64,000 bases of DNA, from assembly GCA_020081605.1 (NCBI GenBank), contig JAHREC010000018.1, positions 6,634,001 through 6,698,000 on the forward strand. The letters run 5' to 3'. Under the pieces are notes generated by a model that was given only the letters and a program-made list of their open reading frames with translations, was not told the origin of the DNA and did no database searches. Every line of letters begins with the position of its first letter. Within the stretch, counting starts at the first letter, position 1. A program made the position numbers and the translations under genes. Shown piece after piece: positions 1 to 12,209 of this stretch. This DNA is from Albifimbria verrucaria (lineage: Eukaryota; Ascomycota; Sordariomycetes; Hypocreales; Stachybotryaceae).

Positions 1-395
1 GTATGCTCTTCTTGCGACGATATGTGATCGAACAAAGGTTTACATGGAATTGGGCATACAGTATATTACTTGAGCCATATTCAAGTAGAAACTGTCTCTG
101 TTGATGACCGCATTCAAAAATAACTTAAGAAAGAAAACTAATTCTGAACCTGATGTCTCGTTCCTGATCTTTTTCTCCTGACAGGGGTTGGGGTTTGAGT
201 GCGCTGTCTCTGTGCTGCTTGTCGTGTCGACCTTCGCAGCGTCTCCCTCGAAGGCGGCTCCTCACCCAGGTCAGCCAAGAAATTTCTTGTCCCGATACTA
301 GTATCAGCGCTTTCGCTCCCAGTAACACTATTGTCTTCAAGGAAGCTTGGGTTGCCAGCAGACTAAGATTCGCGATTAGCAAGCAACAGCCGTGA
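1..395. other. Left-edge sequence without a supported gene
   Basis: Only short overlapping frames on both strands, none with recognisable composition or motifs. It would be the downstream flank of the minus-strand gene ending at 396. Confidence 0.5.
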
Positions 396-1597
396 TTAGA
401 GAAGGGTCTGCGAAATAGTTACCCCATCTCGAAATAATGGTTCACTGCTAAATGAAAAGTTTGGACCGTCACTGTCCTCAACCTCACGGGCGCGTTTTCG
501 TGACGCAATACCAGTAGCCCTGGTCTGAGGAGTCTCGAGAATGGGTTTAGCTTGCTGGGGCTCAGGAGTCGCTTGCATATCGCCTGTATCGCTTGGAAGG
601 CAAGGTTGCTGTACCAATATTTCTTCAACAAGCCCTGGATATCTCCAGTCAACCTCATGGCTATTTCCCGCTAGGATATGGAGTATCCAGAGGGAGAAAT
701 TGACTGTTAATTCCTCGTATTCGTCAACATTACCCGTTCGATGGTTTCTCCAAGGAACTACGACATATTCCATAAGCCCACGAACCTTCAGCTCGAGTAT
801 TATAGCCTTCCGATTTTCGTCTTTATTTTCGCCTAAATCTTGGTTTTGTTAATGTAGAAGTCATATAGGAGAGCATCCGAATAGCACGTACCATCTGGTC
901 GCTGTAAAGGTTTAATCCTGAATATAAAAGCTTCATGAGCCGATAAAATGCACCCATAACGACATCCTTTCTTTACGCAATACGTGTAAGCTTGTCTTAT
1001 GGGTAGATCCTCGCCTTTGTTTTTAATGTTCACGTCCCAATATCCTTCTTTCAACCTTCCTAGCACTCCATCACTATTGAATTTAGGATAGGGTTTGATC
1101 TCTTTAGGAAATCGTTCTCTGGTCTTCCAGTACGATGTGATATCCCTTTCCTGACAAGTTTGGCATAGTGATATGGCCCCGTAATCAGGAATTAGTTGCC
1201 TGTCTTTATTCGGCTTGCTGCCCTCTTCTCTTCGCTGCCTCGTCTCGGCACTCCAGATAGATGGGTGCAGTTCATCGCGTACGATGCCAAGAGCGGCTTT
1301 TGTCATAAATATGGTCCATTGCCCAAGAATATGTTTTGTTGTCTCCTCATCGTGCGCGATCCGTTCGTGGTCGAAAACCCAAGGCTTGTGGAAGGCTCGT
1401 CCTTCTTTTCGAGCTTCCTGGAACAGCCTGGTTCCGTACATGCTATTGAATGTTGCCATGTTGAACTCCTCCCAGGGTTGCAGCTTCTTAGGTATGAATT
1501 CATGTGGCTTGTTTGACGGTTGTCTAGTACTCTCCGGGCTCTCTATTTCGGGATTCTTTATCGTCAGATAGTGCAGAATGGAAGCAGTCACGTTCAT
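396..1597 (-). CDS. Fungal hypothetical protein, two exons
   Basis: Minus-strand gene with an ATG at 1597. The first frame ends at a stop at 833, but a clean intron (833-891, 59 nt, donor GTACGT, acceptor TTTAG) joins codon GAT-G to GC-GAA and opens the downstream frame to 396, giving about 380 residues. Seen: a central Cys-rich stretch (LCQTC, then CVKKGCRYGC), the segment LSAHEAFIFRIKP, then after the splice GLMEYVVVPW followed by an acidic, Ser/Arg-containing tail with a KRAREVEDSD patch that could be a nuclear signal. The HEAFIF...GLMEYV...PW layout resembles lineage-expanded fungal hypothetical proteins often found with fungal kinase-like genes; that is memory of the family, not a search. 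No signal peptide or membrane segment. Function unknown. Confidence 0.7.
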
Positions 1598-2093
1598 TTT
1601 GATTCTTCCAAAATAAAGCAGAACGAGTCTTTGCTGATTTTATCAGTGACGAGCTGATGTAAAAGGAAACAGCCTGTTTCTATCCCGGTTTTATTTCCCC
1701 AGCTTAAATACATAATTCGAGGTTGCATTGGAGCAGGCTGCCAGCCTACATTCTGCATGGCTGTATGCTACGGCGTCGCTTTCAAATGGTTTATTGGAGT
1801 ACTTGGTTGATATGCGGAACAGTTTGGTCAGCTGCTCGGATTGAGAACCAACATGCATAATTTTGGGCGTATGGTTTCACTCCATCTCACGAATGGGTGG
1901 CCCACCCCACCCAGGAATGGATATGGTTGGCGGAGGCATCACTCCGGGAGTTGCGGGTGAATGATGCACGCAGCTGAAAGAACTTTGGTCTGGGCACCTA
2001 TGATAAGAAGCATACTCGCCTGGCACCCAGACTCCAATAATCATCGCACATCGGTTCCCCTCCATTTTCTATAGCTGCTTACTGTTGCAGAAC
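1598..2093. other. Spacer between divergent genes
   Basis: Upstream region of two divergent genes. A 62-codon ATG frame (1877-2065, minus) lies here, but its Pro/Gly-rich peptide resembles nothing I know. The sequence just before 2091 (TTACTGTTGCAG) would serve as a splice acceptor, so a further 5' exon of the next gene is possible. Confidence 0.4.
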
Positions 2094-3325
2094 ATGACAC
2101 GAACAAGAACCAAGGCCACCAGGCCCAGGGAAGGAAATAAGATGAGCAGTCTGCTCAAAGCAAGCTCGGACTCGAAGAAAAAATCGAATCATGCACAACA
2201 AGACACCACTCAACTTAGAAAGTCAGTGACAAAAGCCTACAATCAAAACCGAAAGGCTCGTTCGCCTGATAGCGCCACTGAGCGAGCATACCAAACCCAA
2301 CGACTAAAACCTTATAGTTTACCAAAACTACCACCATGCCCAGGGCCAAAATTAGAAGTGTTTAAGAATCACGAATTCAAGATTCAATGGTTGGAAAGAT
2401 TGGATGAAGATGAGGATGAGCACAAGGAAGGTCACGTACTCCGAGCAAAGATTGGATCTCGCCAATACGCATTGAAAGTAGTAAGTGATGCTTCTTGAGA
2501 ACATGTAACTTCACCTTCATAAACCTTTGACGCCCCCAGTTCAAAGATTACGATGTGGACTCCGAACGCTTCTATTGGGAGACATACCTGAATCCAGAAC
2601 ATGATCCTCAAGAAGTAGCATATTATATCGATCCATTCTATAATGAATGTCGCGCATACGGTCGTATCAGAGATGCACTGCAGGAAAAGACGCTACATGA
2701 AGATCCAGCAATGCCCTGTTATGGATATATTCTACTGAGTGATGAGGACGAAGATACTTTGACGCGGCGAGGTCTTCACTTCAGGTTAAATGATGACGAC
2801 GATGACCCAGTTCATACTGTCCAGAAACCGCCTATTCGAGCCATTGTCAAAAAACTCGGATCCTCCGCACCTGGGGTGACGCCCAAGAGACAGTCCAAGA
2901 TTTGTAACGCACTTCGACAACTACGTAATCATCGCATATATAACAGAGATATTCGTGCAGAGAATTACCGGGATGGGTTACTAGTTGACTTTGGCTATTC
3001 GATTACAGAACCTCATATTATCTTTGACGAATTTGACGAGGATGCAAAAGCCAATGTACGTGGGGAGTGTGTAGGACTGTATAAGGGCATGTTAGATATC
3101 AACCATATCAAGCTTATACACGACCCGACGGTGTCGTTAGAACCAAATGTAACGACGCGTTCACAGGCGGCTCAAAAAGAGCCAGGACGGGGGTTGAAGA
3201 AAACATTGGCAAAGGAGCCAGGACCGAAGAAACCACTATTAAGAGGAAGGGTCGAACTGAGAAACGATCCAGAGCTTAGGAGGAAAGTACGAGGTTGTCA
3301 CATGAAATTGAAACTTCTTCCTTAA
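2094..3325 (+). CDS. FTA2-family (Sim4 kinetochore subunit-like) protein
   Basis: Exon 1 is 2094-2480 and exon 2 is 2540-3325, separated by a 59-nt intron (GTAAGT...CCCCAG) in phase 0; about 390 residues. The N-terminus is basic and disordered (RTRTKATRPREGNK). The rest follows the fungal FTA2 pattern: an EFKIQWLERLDED start, a glycine-poor kinase-like N-lobe with YALKVFKDYD across the splice, FYNECRAYGRI, acidic loops (DEDEDT, DDDDDP), and a degenerate kinase-like catalytic segment NHRIYNRDIRAENYRDG followed by LLVDFGYS. HRD and DFG counterparts (NRDIRAEN, DFG) remain recognisable. The founding family member is a kinetochore Sim4-complex subunit, but fungi carry many dispersed paralogues of unknown role and this is probably one. 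The basic Lys/Arg C-terminus could contact DNA. Family call fairly firm, role open. Confidence 0.75.
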
Positions 3326-4141
3326 CGCAATAACCTCGACAGGTTCACACAGATGGTTGTTCTCAAACCGTCTCAAATATCAGGTTCAACATTCCATGTC
3401 CTTTGGGAGGTTCACGCAGTCCATCTCAACCAAATCACTCCTCTTTGACATGAACCCTAACACAGGTCCCTTCTATAGAAATAACATAAGTAGAAATATT
3501 CGGTCAATTCTCCAGACGATGATGGATCTATATTGTCCCAACGCTCAACTCGAGCCTGGTCTTACCCTTGGAAAGTAGGCAGTGAAAGTCTGAACGCGAC
3601 ATCCGATAACATATATTTCTCTACCCACACATGTGATTGAAGTGGTAGATATCATGGTGTTAGTAGTTATAGTAAGAATATAAGGTTTAAATCCCTAAGA
3701 AATATTGACAACACTTTCTTATAAGATATAGCAATACATACTTCCTATTTCTTGTCTTGATAAATTTCTTCTTGATTCTCTTAAATCTCTCATAGTAATT
3801 CCTATAGTACTAGCAAACCGGCAGATTTACCATTCCTAAATAGACAGTAAATCTTTCGTTTTCCGTTTATAGAATTGAGCAAGCCGTTTTAATCGGAGCT
3901 AATCTGAGCCGCCTGAGCTCGCTTATTCCAATCTAAGTTCACCTGAATTAGGGGTCTTATTTTGGTCTTAGGTGTTAGACTATCCTGTGGAGTATGTTGG
4001 GGGATATTGGACGTATAAGATTGGGTTATATGTCCCTGCAATACGAAGCCCATCACATGCTCTAGATAATGGAAATTGGGCAGATTTATTCTACATCTTT
4101 GTTATGATGGATGTTCTTTTATCTTGTTTAATAACACTTAG
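3326..4141. other. AT-rich spacer
   Basis: From about 3600 to 3850 the sequence is strongly AT-rich and has no convincing frame; 3880-3960 has short G/C-richer blocks with repeated GAGC/AATC words. It resembles a decayed repeat but no element boundary is visible. The 73-codon frame at 3357-3578 has no recognisable features. Confidence 0.4.
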
Positions 4142-7100
4142 TTATGATATTACTAATACTTCCTCGCTTTGAAAATCCACATTAGATCTTTCGACCAACA
4201 CCTCTCGAAACGGTAGCAATGACCAAAAACGTTTTGGTACGAGGTCCAGCCGATTCCGTTGATATTCAAGTTTCGTAACCTCATCATTCTTCTTTCGTGC
4301 CACAAATTGCACCTTCTCGCCAATTTTGCCATTCCAATATCTCTTATCATGTTCGATTTTCCATGCACTTCCAGGTCGGAATTTAACGGCGGACGGGTTA
4401 ATTCCCGCAAGACTTGGAAGCATATGTGTCGAGAGCAACCTGACTCCCTCCCATTCGGAAGCCTTCTTCTGCCTGCATTTGTGCAATGGAGCCTCCAAGC
4501 ATCGGTTAGTGGCCACGGCGAATGTTGCACACCACTCTTTATCTTTCAACATCTCGCACCATTCGTGGTCATGCTCAGGGCGGACTTTCAGACAAAATCG
4601 AGCATCTGACTCGTAAGGACACAGTATGGAAAATTCTAACCCGTTGCTGTCAAAACCTGTATCCTTCAAACACTGCAAAAGTCGGCTGAACACATTCTGC
4701 ATGCATTTCAATTCTGCCAGAGTCAACTGCTCTGACCATGCAGAAAACTTGTGTTTTGATGTCATTGCGTCTCTTGCCGCTGCCTGTAAACTTACCCATC
4801 CATCAACCCGCAAGCTATCCACATACGGCATGAGATCGTCTAAAATGAGTAGTCTTAATGGCACCCTTCGAGCCACGCCAGTGCAGAGGCTAACTTGAAG
4901 CCCCTAAGGCTCCTCAAACTGGGAAAGCTTCCCTCGTTCGTCCACCGGTCCAAGAATGCTCTCTTCAGCGGCACACCATCTTGTTTTGTCTGGGTCCCGC
5001 CGACTTGACCAATTGCTTTGTCTCCGAATTGCAGCATGAAGCTTCTTTCGACAAATACCCAACATGAGGGCCTTGTGGCTAGTTCTGCAAGAAATGATTG
5101 TAAAGCCGCCCAACTCGCTGCAATACTCCGGGGCACGCATCATTGACTGCAGCTGAGCTCTGGATATTCGATGGCAGGTGTGTTGAAGCAGTTGCCACAG
5201 GCTTAGACGACTGATGTTTCTGTTGGTGTTGTCTTACCGGTTGTTCTAGGGGATTTTCCTCGGGAGCTGATATCGTGATTATTCCGGTACCGCGCTGACC
5301 TACGGCGGCATGGCCCGCCCGGCCCTCCTCTTTCTCTGTTATGACTAGACCCGCAGCATTGATAGCGCTCGTGCCTACTGTTATTCGCTCTCGATAGTTG
5401 AAAGTGTTAGTATAAGACGGGTCTATGGCACTAGAACCAGCTTGCCAATGATGTAGACGATCTCTGCTGTCCAGGCGGCCGTCTAATTTGATAATACCTC
5501 CTCTTATGACAAGACCAAGTATTTGATCCTCAAATTGCATTGAAGGGTCCAAAATTAATGCTGCAGGACCCCAGGAATCGACAATTTCCTCGCAAGTCGC
5601 ACTAAGATAGAATTTCGTATCCCGTGCCAAAGGTGCTTGTGTTGACGCTTTAAAAACAAAGACTTTCTCGGCCACTGCCTCCCTAGACAGGCCAATTCCC
5701 ATGTATCAGAGATAATGTAAGGTTGATCTAGTGAAGTTCCTCGAATCTCTATCTCATGTAATGGCTCTGCTAAGTAATCTGGATGTAACAAACCAGAATG
5801 ACCATGGGAATAGTAGACTAAGCCCAGGCAAAGAAGCTGCACCGTCAGTGCGCAGAGGTGCAACTTCTGTTTTGTCGTTAAAGTTGGTAGAATCGCTGTT
5901 CCGAACAAGGTTTTGAGGACGCCTTCACACGTTGATACGCTTTGAGAGAGCGCCAACTCGTATCCGTTGTCTTCTTGCAGTCCCTCGATTGACTCTACCA
6001 GTCCAACAACAAGGCTGAATTGGATGCAATGCATTTGAATAACTGGCTTGGTTCTGGATGGGAGGTTTCCATCAACTGTAAGTATTGTAAATTGATTGCA
6101 GCAGAATCCAGTCTTCTGAAGTGTGACAGCCGCAAAGTTCAAACCCCTAGCTGCATTGCAGAGCTGGGAAATCAGCTCATCTGGCGCTCTCTGAAGCGGT
6201 TCTGATGGATCCAAGTCCCCACGAAAGATGGCGGATGCTTTCCCGCCTGAAATGCCAATGAGCCCTGAATAATTTGGTGACCAACCCCTGGAGGAAGACT
6301 CCAGCCAGACCGCAAAATGCAGAGACTTCGCTATGCATCTTGGCGCGACGGAAATGATCCTGAGGTAGATCAGAGTCAATGTTTCTTTTCGAGGCTCCTC
6401 CGTGTTCTTTCCGAAGGTGGTGTGCACACTGAGGCTGATGTAGTTCCACGTTGACCTTGTCCAATGGAGCGTGAACGTCAACACTGGCCGATGATATCCA
6501 TGGATCAAATGCTGTTGGAGCCTGAAGGGCTCCTGCAATCTCGTCTAACCCAGTACCTTCCTCCCTAAGAATCGCAACCCAAGAGAAATCTTCTTGAGCA
6601 ACACTGTCAAAATAATCGGTTAGAAGAACATGAATAAGAGTGCTGTGAGTGTCATGCATAGCGTTTCGCAATAAAACTGGGAAGTTGGAAATATTTCTGG
6701 CATGGAGACTGTCGAGGAGGACTTTGATTATGTCTCCATGCTTTTTCTCTGCTGCCCACCATAATGGAGTCCTACTATCGGCGTCTGCTGCCTCGGGATT
6801 AGCTTTCTTGCCGAGAAGCAATTTCACAATGGCCAAATGGCCCCTTTCTACCGCCCGAGAAAGTGGAGTACGCCCAGCGGCATCTTGAAAATCAATCCTC
6901 GCATCCACGGTTCCAAGTATCCTCACCACAGTTTCTAGGTGCCCTTCATCGGAGGCTTTTGCCAATGATTCCTCATTCTGGGATTGTTCGTGCGCCACTG
7001 AAGAGCCCACGATGGCATGAGGGGCAGGAGAAACAAAGGCAAGTTCGGGTGCAATGGACAATTCTAGTCAAAAGATTAGGGGTGATTCCCTTGATGATGT

Positions 7101-8364
7101 TTCAATATAAAGAGTTCTGAACTTGCCATGTTTAGAAAAGTCAAAAAGACTCGGCAGGGTTTTTGTTCGGCTAGATCCATGCTGAACATCTGGCAGCGTC
7201 ATTTTTGGGTCCCGTAGTACGTTAAAGAAAGGGTGAACCATAGTCCTAACGGCAGACAGTCTCACACCCGGGTTATACTCGAGTAATTGGGCGATGAGGT
7301 CAAGGCTGGTGTCATCTGCCTTGGGAAAAACCTTGGACCAAGAATGTGGTTGGATCTGGGGAATTTATGGTCCACAAAGTTGGGGTTCATCGCCTGGATC
7401 TGCACCCTACTTGGTGTCCCCAGGACTTTGATGATTTCTACCAGCTGGTCGACTCCCGACTCACCGCAGAAGAGGGGTCTTCCTAGCATCAGCTCTCCCA
7501 TGACACAACCAGCGGACCACACGTCTATTGCGAGCGTGTTAGAAATCAACTATCGCATGTGTTGACTAGACAATACTTGCCAATCTTGGTGGTATAATTC
7601 GTGGCGCCAAAAATGAGCTCCGGCGCGCGATAGTAGCGCGAGCAGATATACGAAACGCTGGCCTCATTCTCAACGAGCGTTTTAGCACTCCCAAAATCGC
7701 AGAGTTTTACAATTCCCGACTTGGAATCAAGCAGGATATTTTGAGGTTTTATGTCCCTATGGCAAATACCTTGTGCATGTAGGTATGTCAAGGCTCTGAA
7801 TACCTGATACATGTAAAGCTTCACTTCGACAAGAGGCATTGATGTCTTGGTTTTCTGCAAAGCTCGCGACACTCTGTACAGAGTTTCAGGAACGAACTCT
7901 TGAACAAGGTTGAGGTAAGTCGTATCCTTTTGGTGAAAGTTAGCATGACTTTTATTTGGATTTTGGAAAAATACACACTTTCTCGCCCTGTGAATAGAAG
8001 AACGACTTGAGCTGTATTATGTTTGGATGTTGAAGTGCACGCATTGTCTGCAACTCACGGTTCTGTCACAGGGCCAAGTCAATACGGTTCCGTTAAAGCT
8101 TCTATCAGCTGGAGCATACTTTGAACCTCTTGTCAACCAAAACCCGCTTGATTGCGATATCTTCTCCTAATGGCCATAATTTTGCCCGAAAGACCACGCC
8201 AAACGTCCCATTGCCGATTATCTTGGCTTCCGTGTATTTTAAATCTGTCGCCTCGCCCGTAACACCGTCTTGTACCTTTTCGTGGATAATGCCTGTATAA
8301 TGTGTTATTTACCCCACGTACAATAGCAACTAAGTAAGGGATTGAACAAGTACTGACCCGCCAT
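4142..8364 (-). CDS. GSK3-type kinase fused to ankyrin repeats and fungal tail
   Basis: Proposed exons: 8364-8358 (ATG GCG G), 8292-8120, 8062-7979, 7926-7581, 7524-7127, then 7063 onward to 4142. The kinase half is a complete GSK3: glycine loop [16 protein letters not shown] lysine, [15 protein letters not shown], and the GSK3 activation loop [18 protein letters not shown] with its tyrosine. Two introns use GC donors (7525-7580 and 7064-7126, both G|GCAAGT). The last joins CAT-G to AA-TTG, turning the normal GSK3 ending [15 protein letters not shown] directly into about four ankyrin repeats ([34 protein letters not shown]). A long fungal-specific region follows ([43 protein letters not shown]). 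Single-base frame breaks occur at 7358-7361 (GGGG), near 6290, 5680, 5130 and 4905. Either a real chimera with assembly indels or a decayed copy. Confidence 0.7.
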
Positions 8365-10071
8365 ATCGAATCTGCTCCACGCATCGAAACCATGGAAGAT
8401 GACTGTGACCTTTGGTTTCGGTGTTATAGATTTGCACATCTAGGCAGTGCTTCAGAAGAGGGGTAGCCACGTGATGCGAGCAAAGCCGACGTTATATGTG
8501 GCTGGCTGAGAGGAAGATAATCCTTCTCGTATCACAGACTTATGTCGCGAATTCAGCTTGACAGCATACCTTGTGGTTATTCACGAATGGATGCTACTAT
8601 TGGTTAGCTGGTTTTATTCCTGGTAAGCCAACTCAACAGTTTGTTCTTATTGCCATCTTTGACTTGCTTACTTAGCGCAGCTTGACTCAGGTATCGTTCG
8701 TTCCGTATTTAGCTATCTCCCACTCAATCTGTGTGTAGTACAATGCATCTATTCGTACTGAGTGTTCATCTCACCTGTTTTCGTTGCTCGTGCAGTCTTC
8801 TTCTACAATTCCGCAACATGCACAGTTTTCCATCTGCATTGTCTGCATACTACCTCGAGTATACATCTAGCATAATCCAGTCACCTGGCACCGTCTTCTT
8901 TGATTGACTCGCTCTGCTCATGAACACGTTTGCTTGGGATACAACATCCCTATATCATCGTCAACCTCTGTCATGTCTCAGCTACGGCGTGAAAACCTTC
9001 GCCTCAGACGTCTCTATCGCATATTCATATGCAACTCACTCGTAACTAATTATTCAGACTCAGTTCCTGACGCATGACTTCTGGCCCAGAACTTACTTGA
9101 TCTCCCTACTGTAATGCCTGTTAACTGAGTATACTGCAAGGCGGCCAAATCGAGTGAAAGTCATCTCTGGGATATTAAATGCATGAAATATAAAGCTTTA
9201 CGCTTCGATCAATACTCGACTCCTGAACAGTGGCTGGAAGCATACTGGAAACATTTCTTGTCAGGAGCCAAGATAAACGCCTCGTAGAAGTTGACTTTTC
9301 TTCTTGGCTAAATATGTAATAGTAATATAATTATTAAGCGAAGCGAAAGAGGAATAAATAAAAGCACGAAGTGCTCGAGTGGAAGAGTGAAAGATACCCA
9401 AGGCAGCTTCTACTTTGCTTCTCTAATAAGACGATAACTAAGTTTAGGGTTATCTATCTTATTAGCAACTGATTAGACATTTTATTACATAAGGCTATTG
9501 ATTAAAGAACAAACGTATTTTAATGATATGCTCTTAGTGTTTTTAATCTACTGCCTGTTTTGAGCCCTGGGCCCTATAACAATATCGCCCACCCCCGCTG
9601 CCTCCAGCCCTAATAACCGTGATATCGAGCGTAGCGAGGCCGGCTCGATGCAATCGCCGCCGGAGGCATTTGTTCAGGGCCCTTGACGTTGTCTTGGACA
9701 TACCCTAGAGTCTATCCGACTTTTCGCTTTATTTAAACCTACGGGAAGAGCTCACGTTCCTGTAATTACTAGTAATAGCAAAGAACTAGCCTTCACGAAA
9801 TGAAATAATAATGATAGCTACAGAGAGAAGGCTTAAGAGAGTCTTCATAACGCTTTATCGACGTACACCTTGATTTGGATATTCTATAATGAAAGGGATC
9901 AATGAGTAACGACTTTAAACGGCCAAATTGGCTTTGATTGGATAGTCTTAATCATTTTCTTTTGATAAACGCCGTGACCTGATCAAGAGTGCCCTCTATA
10001 TTGTGGCCTCAAGTCAATGCAAATGTATAAGCTCCTTCAGTATACTCCTCTCTTCTAATATCCCACTATAC
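8365..10071. other. Gene-poor spacer, partly AT-rich
   Basis: 1.7 kb without a supportable frame. 8365-9300 is mixed composition and includes the upstream region of the kinase-ankyrin gene. 9300-9540 is AT-rich with short GAAGCGAAG-like words. 9590-9680 is unusually GC-rich (CGCCCACCCCCGCTGCC, GAGCGTAGCGAGGCCGGCTC), which looks like a fragment of a repetitive element, but I see no terminal repeats. Confidence 0.4.
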
Positions 10072-11252
10072 CTATCCCGAGAACCCTTCGGCCTTGAATA
10101 CAACATCTACCCAGCCAACACCACGCGGTGCGCTAGCTGGCACAGTTGGCCAAACCCAATAAAACTGGCGATTCTTATCTTGGGGCTGCTGCTCCAGAAA
10201 GGGGCTGTGTAGGGTCCCTCTGAGGTTGACCAGCCACTGAGGGTCAAATCGGCAGGATTGATAGTGGGCTTGTGTGGTTGCCAAGGGTTCTTTCCTCCTT
10301 GCTTGATGTCCCAGACGGTAAAGTCCGAATATTTCTGCAACCCAGCAACTCCAGCCGCACTGGTGAGACGTCCTTGGTCGTCAAGCCAGAACTTGTAGGG
10401 AGTAGCAGCAACCGCAACGCCTTGGCCATCAGAAGCTGGGTTCACATAACCCAAGAACAGCTCGGATGGATAGGTTCTGATGGCTCTGATAGCAAACCCC
10501 TTGCTCAGAGGCTTCTCCTGCACGATAGTGGTCGTTGCAACAGCCGTATTAGTCTCAGTAGCAACAGTGGTGGCCAAGGTCGTCGTGAGATCAAAGACGG
10601 TTTGAGTCTCGGTAGAAGTAGTTTCCGTGGTTGTTTCGACCACAGAAACAATCTTGGTCGCATAAGATGTCACAGTAACAGGTGCAAGCACGGTCGTAGA
10701 TGTAGAAACGCCGACGCAGGCGCAAGCGCTGGAATAGCGAAGCACATTTGAGCAAGCACTGGCGTAAACTGGGATGGGAGGGGGCCGGTCTCTCGGCGGC
10801 GCAGATTCGGGTTGAACGAGACTACCGTGGTTGTAACCGGTGGGGCATCGGTAGTGGCGGTGCGCGGTTCTGTGACCGTAAAGGTGTCGTGGACGATGGT
10901 TGTTAGGACGTCTCCCTCGGTGGATGTGGTGGAGACATATTCAGTGTTTGTGACGGTAACAGTGCTGAACATAAGGATCGAGGCGTTAGAGACGGACCAG
11001 GCAAGATCGTGATGGTTAACTTACACTGGCTCCGGAGTAACAGTGGACACCAAGTAGGCAGTGCAATCCTTCTGTCGGGAAGGATATTGGGTGGCACGTA
11101 CAGCTGTTGAGTGGTCAATTCCATGTCTGCCCAATGGCTGCATCAAGTAGATGGCGCATACCTCGGAGACAGTTATCTGCATTGCATTTCAAAAGCTCGG
11201 CAGAGGCGCCCACAGCGAGGAGGCCAAAAGTAGTGAGAGTCGGCCAATACAT
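10072..11252 (-). CDS. Secreted Ser/Thr-rich surface-type protein
   Basis: Start ATG at 11252. The first 19 residues (YWPTLTTFGLLAVGASA core) form a signal peptide. Two introns are clear: 11104-11161 (GTATGC...CAACAG) and 10965-11024 (GTAAGT...TTCAG). After a short Cys-containing N-terminal segment (LKCNADNCLR) comes a long Thr/Ser/Val-rich stretch (TVTVTNTEYVSTTSTEGD, TTTEVTTTET-type repeats) interrupted by a conserved ASACSNVLRYSSACACVG Cys motif, common in fungal secreted Thr-rich proteins. The C-terminal part (KFWLDDQGRLTS) looks like a small globular fold. Frame changes occur at GGGGG 10780-10784 and GGGG 10201-10204 (plus-strand bases), so the intact C-terminus probably ends near 10072. 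Likely cell-wall or extracellular and heavily O-glycosylated; enzymatic role not evident. Confidence 0.65.
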
Positions 11253-12209
11253 GGTGGCACTGCAATATCACGATCTCGACAAGAATTCTAGCAATGGAGC
11301 TCCCGCACAAGAACTGCAGGGAGGGGGACAAAGAGGGTCTCTTTGTAGATGATGCTTTATATACTTGGCTGGAGCTGGAAGGGTCACGAGCAATTTTGAC
11401 CGGGGCTGCATGTGTAGCTTGACCTATGGGACGATTTGCCCCAGGCCAGGCCAAGTAAGAAGCTGAGATCTAGAATTGAGACGACCGTGCTGAACAATAG
11501 TCAAGTCTAGTACAACCGAATTATTATGAAAGCTAACCACTTTACCAGGGGACCCTCCGCATTGCAAGCACATGATTGGTAGGAGTGCATCTTGTGTTGG
11601 CGTGGCGTTTTTAGCCAGGGGTAGCCCATCGCTCAGCTCCGACCCAAGTGTTGTGGGGCTGTGTAAAAGCTTGGCAAGCTTGGGTAGCTTCAAATGCTCC
11701 GGAAAATGACTCCAGCATCATACAGGAGCCGCAGAGCATTTACTGTACATAAGCTTGATTACCCCAAGAATTGCGGGGCTATTAAACCAGTGCCTTGAGC
11801 AGAAGCGTTTATACCTACTATGGGGCTCACTTGAGATTAACTTCCCTTTTATCACCTCGGCAATCATTTTGACTAACAGTCATTGAGATGCCAAGTCCAT
11901 ATCGAATTAAGCGTTAAATAAGAGAGATTTGATAGAATAATATAATTGAGTCTTGTGAAAGTTGATATTGGGAAAAGAACATAAGAAAAGAATCCTCCAA
12001 GTCCTCACCTTTGCCTTTAATCCAAGACCCAGGTTGTACTTTATTTTCCTTTTCATACCTACCTCTCCAGTAGAAAAGCCTGCACATAACGCTTAGGGAT
12101 AATCCGAGGGAGCAGCTCATTACACGGTGACCTTGTTTTAAGGGTTCTTTGCAACATAAGTTTGGCACCATTGGCACTCGACTATATCATTCTCGGCCAC
12201 TCTAAAGAA
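11253..12209. other. Spacer
   Basis: Promoter side of the Thr-rich gene and downstream side of the esterase gene. Short frames only (for example 11424-11693, minus) with no domain signs. Confidence 0.45.

Noticed and set aside
1877..2065. 62-codon ATG frame on the minus strand
   Set aside because: Pro/Gly-rich, no signal peptide, no domain, and it sits in the shared upstream region of two genes.
3357..3578. 73-codon frame after the FTA2-like gene
   Set aside because: No recognisable composition; could be 3' UTR or chance.
4142..7127. Calling the kinase-ankyrin gene a definite pseudogene
   Set aside because: The same kind of one-base break occurs in genes throughout the window, so sequence error is at least as likely.
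9590..9680. GC-rich island considered as a transposon end or subtelomeric element
   Set aside because: No terminal repeats, target-site duplication, telomere repeat or transposase frame visible.
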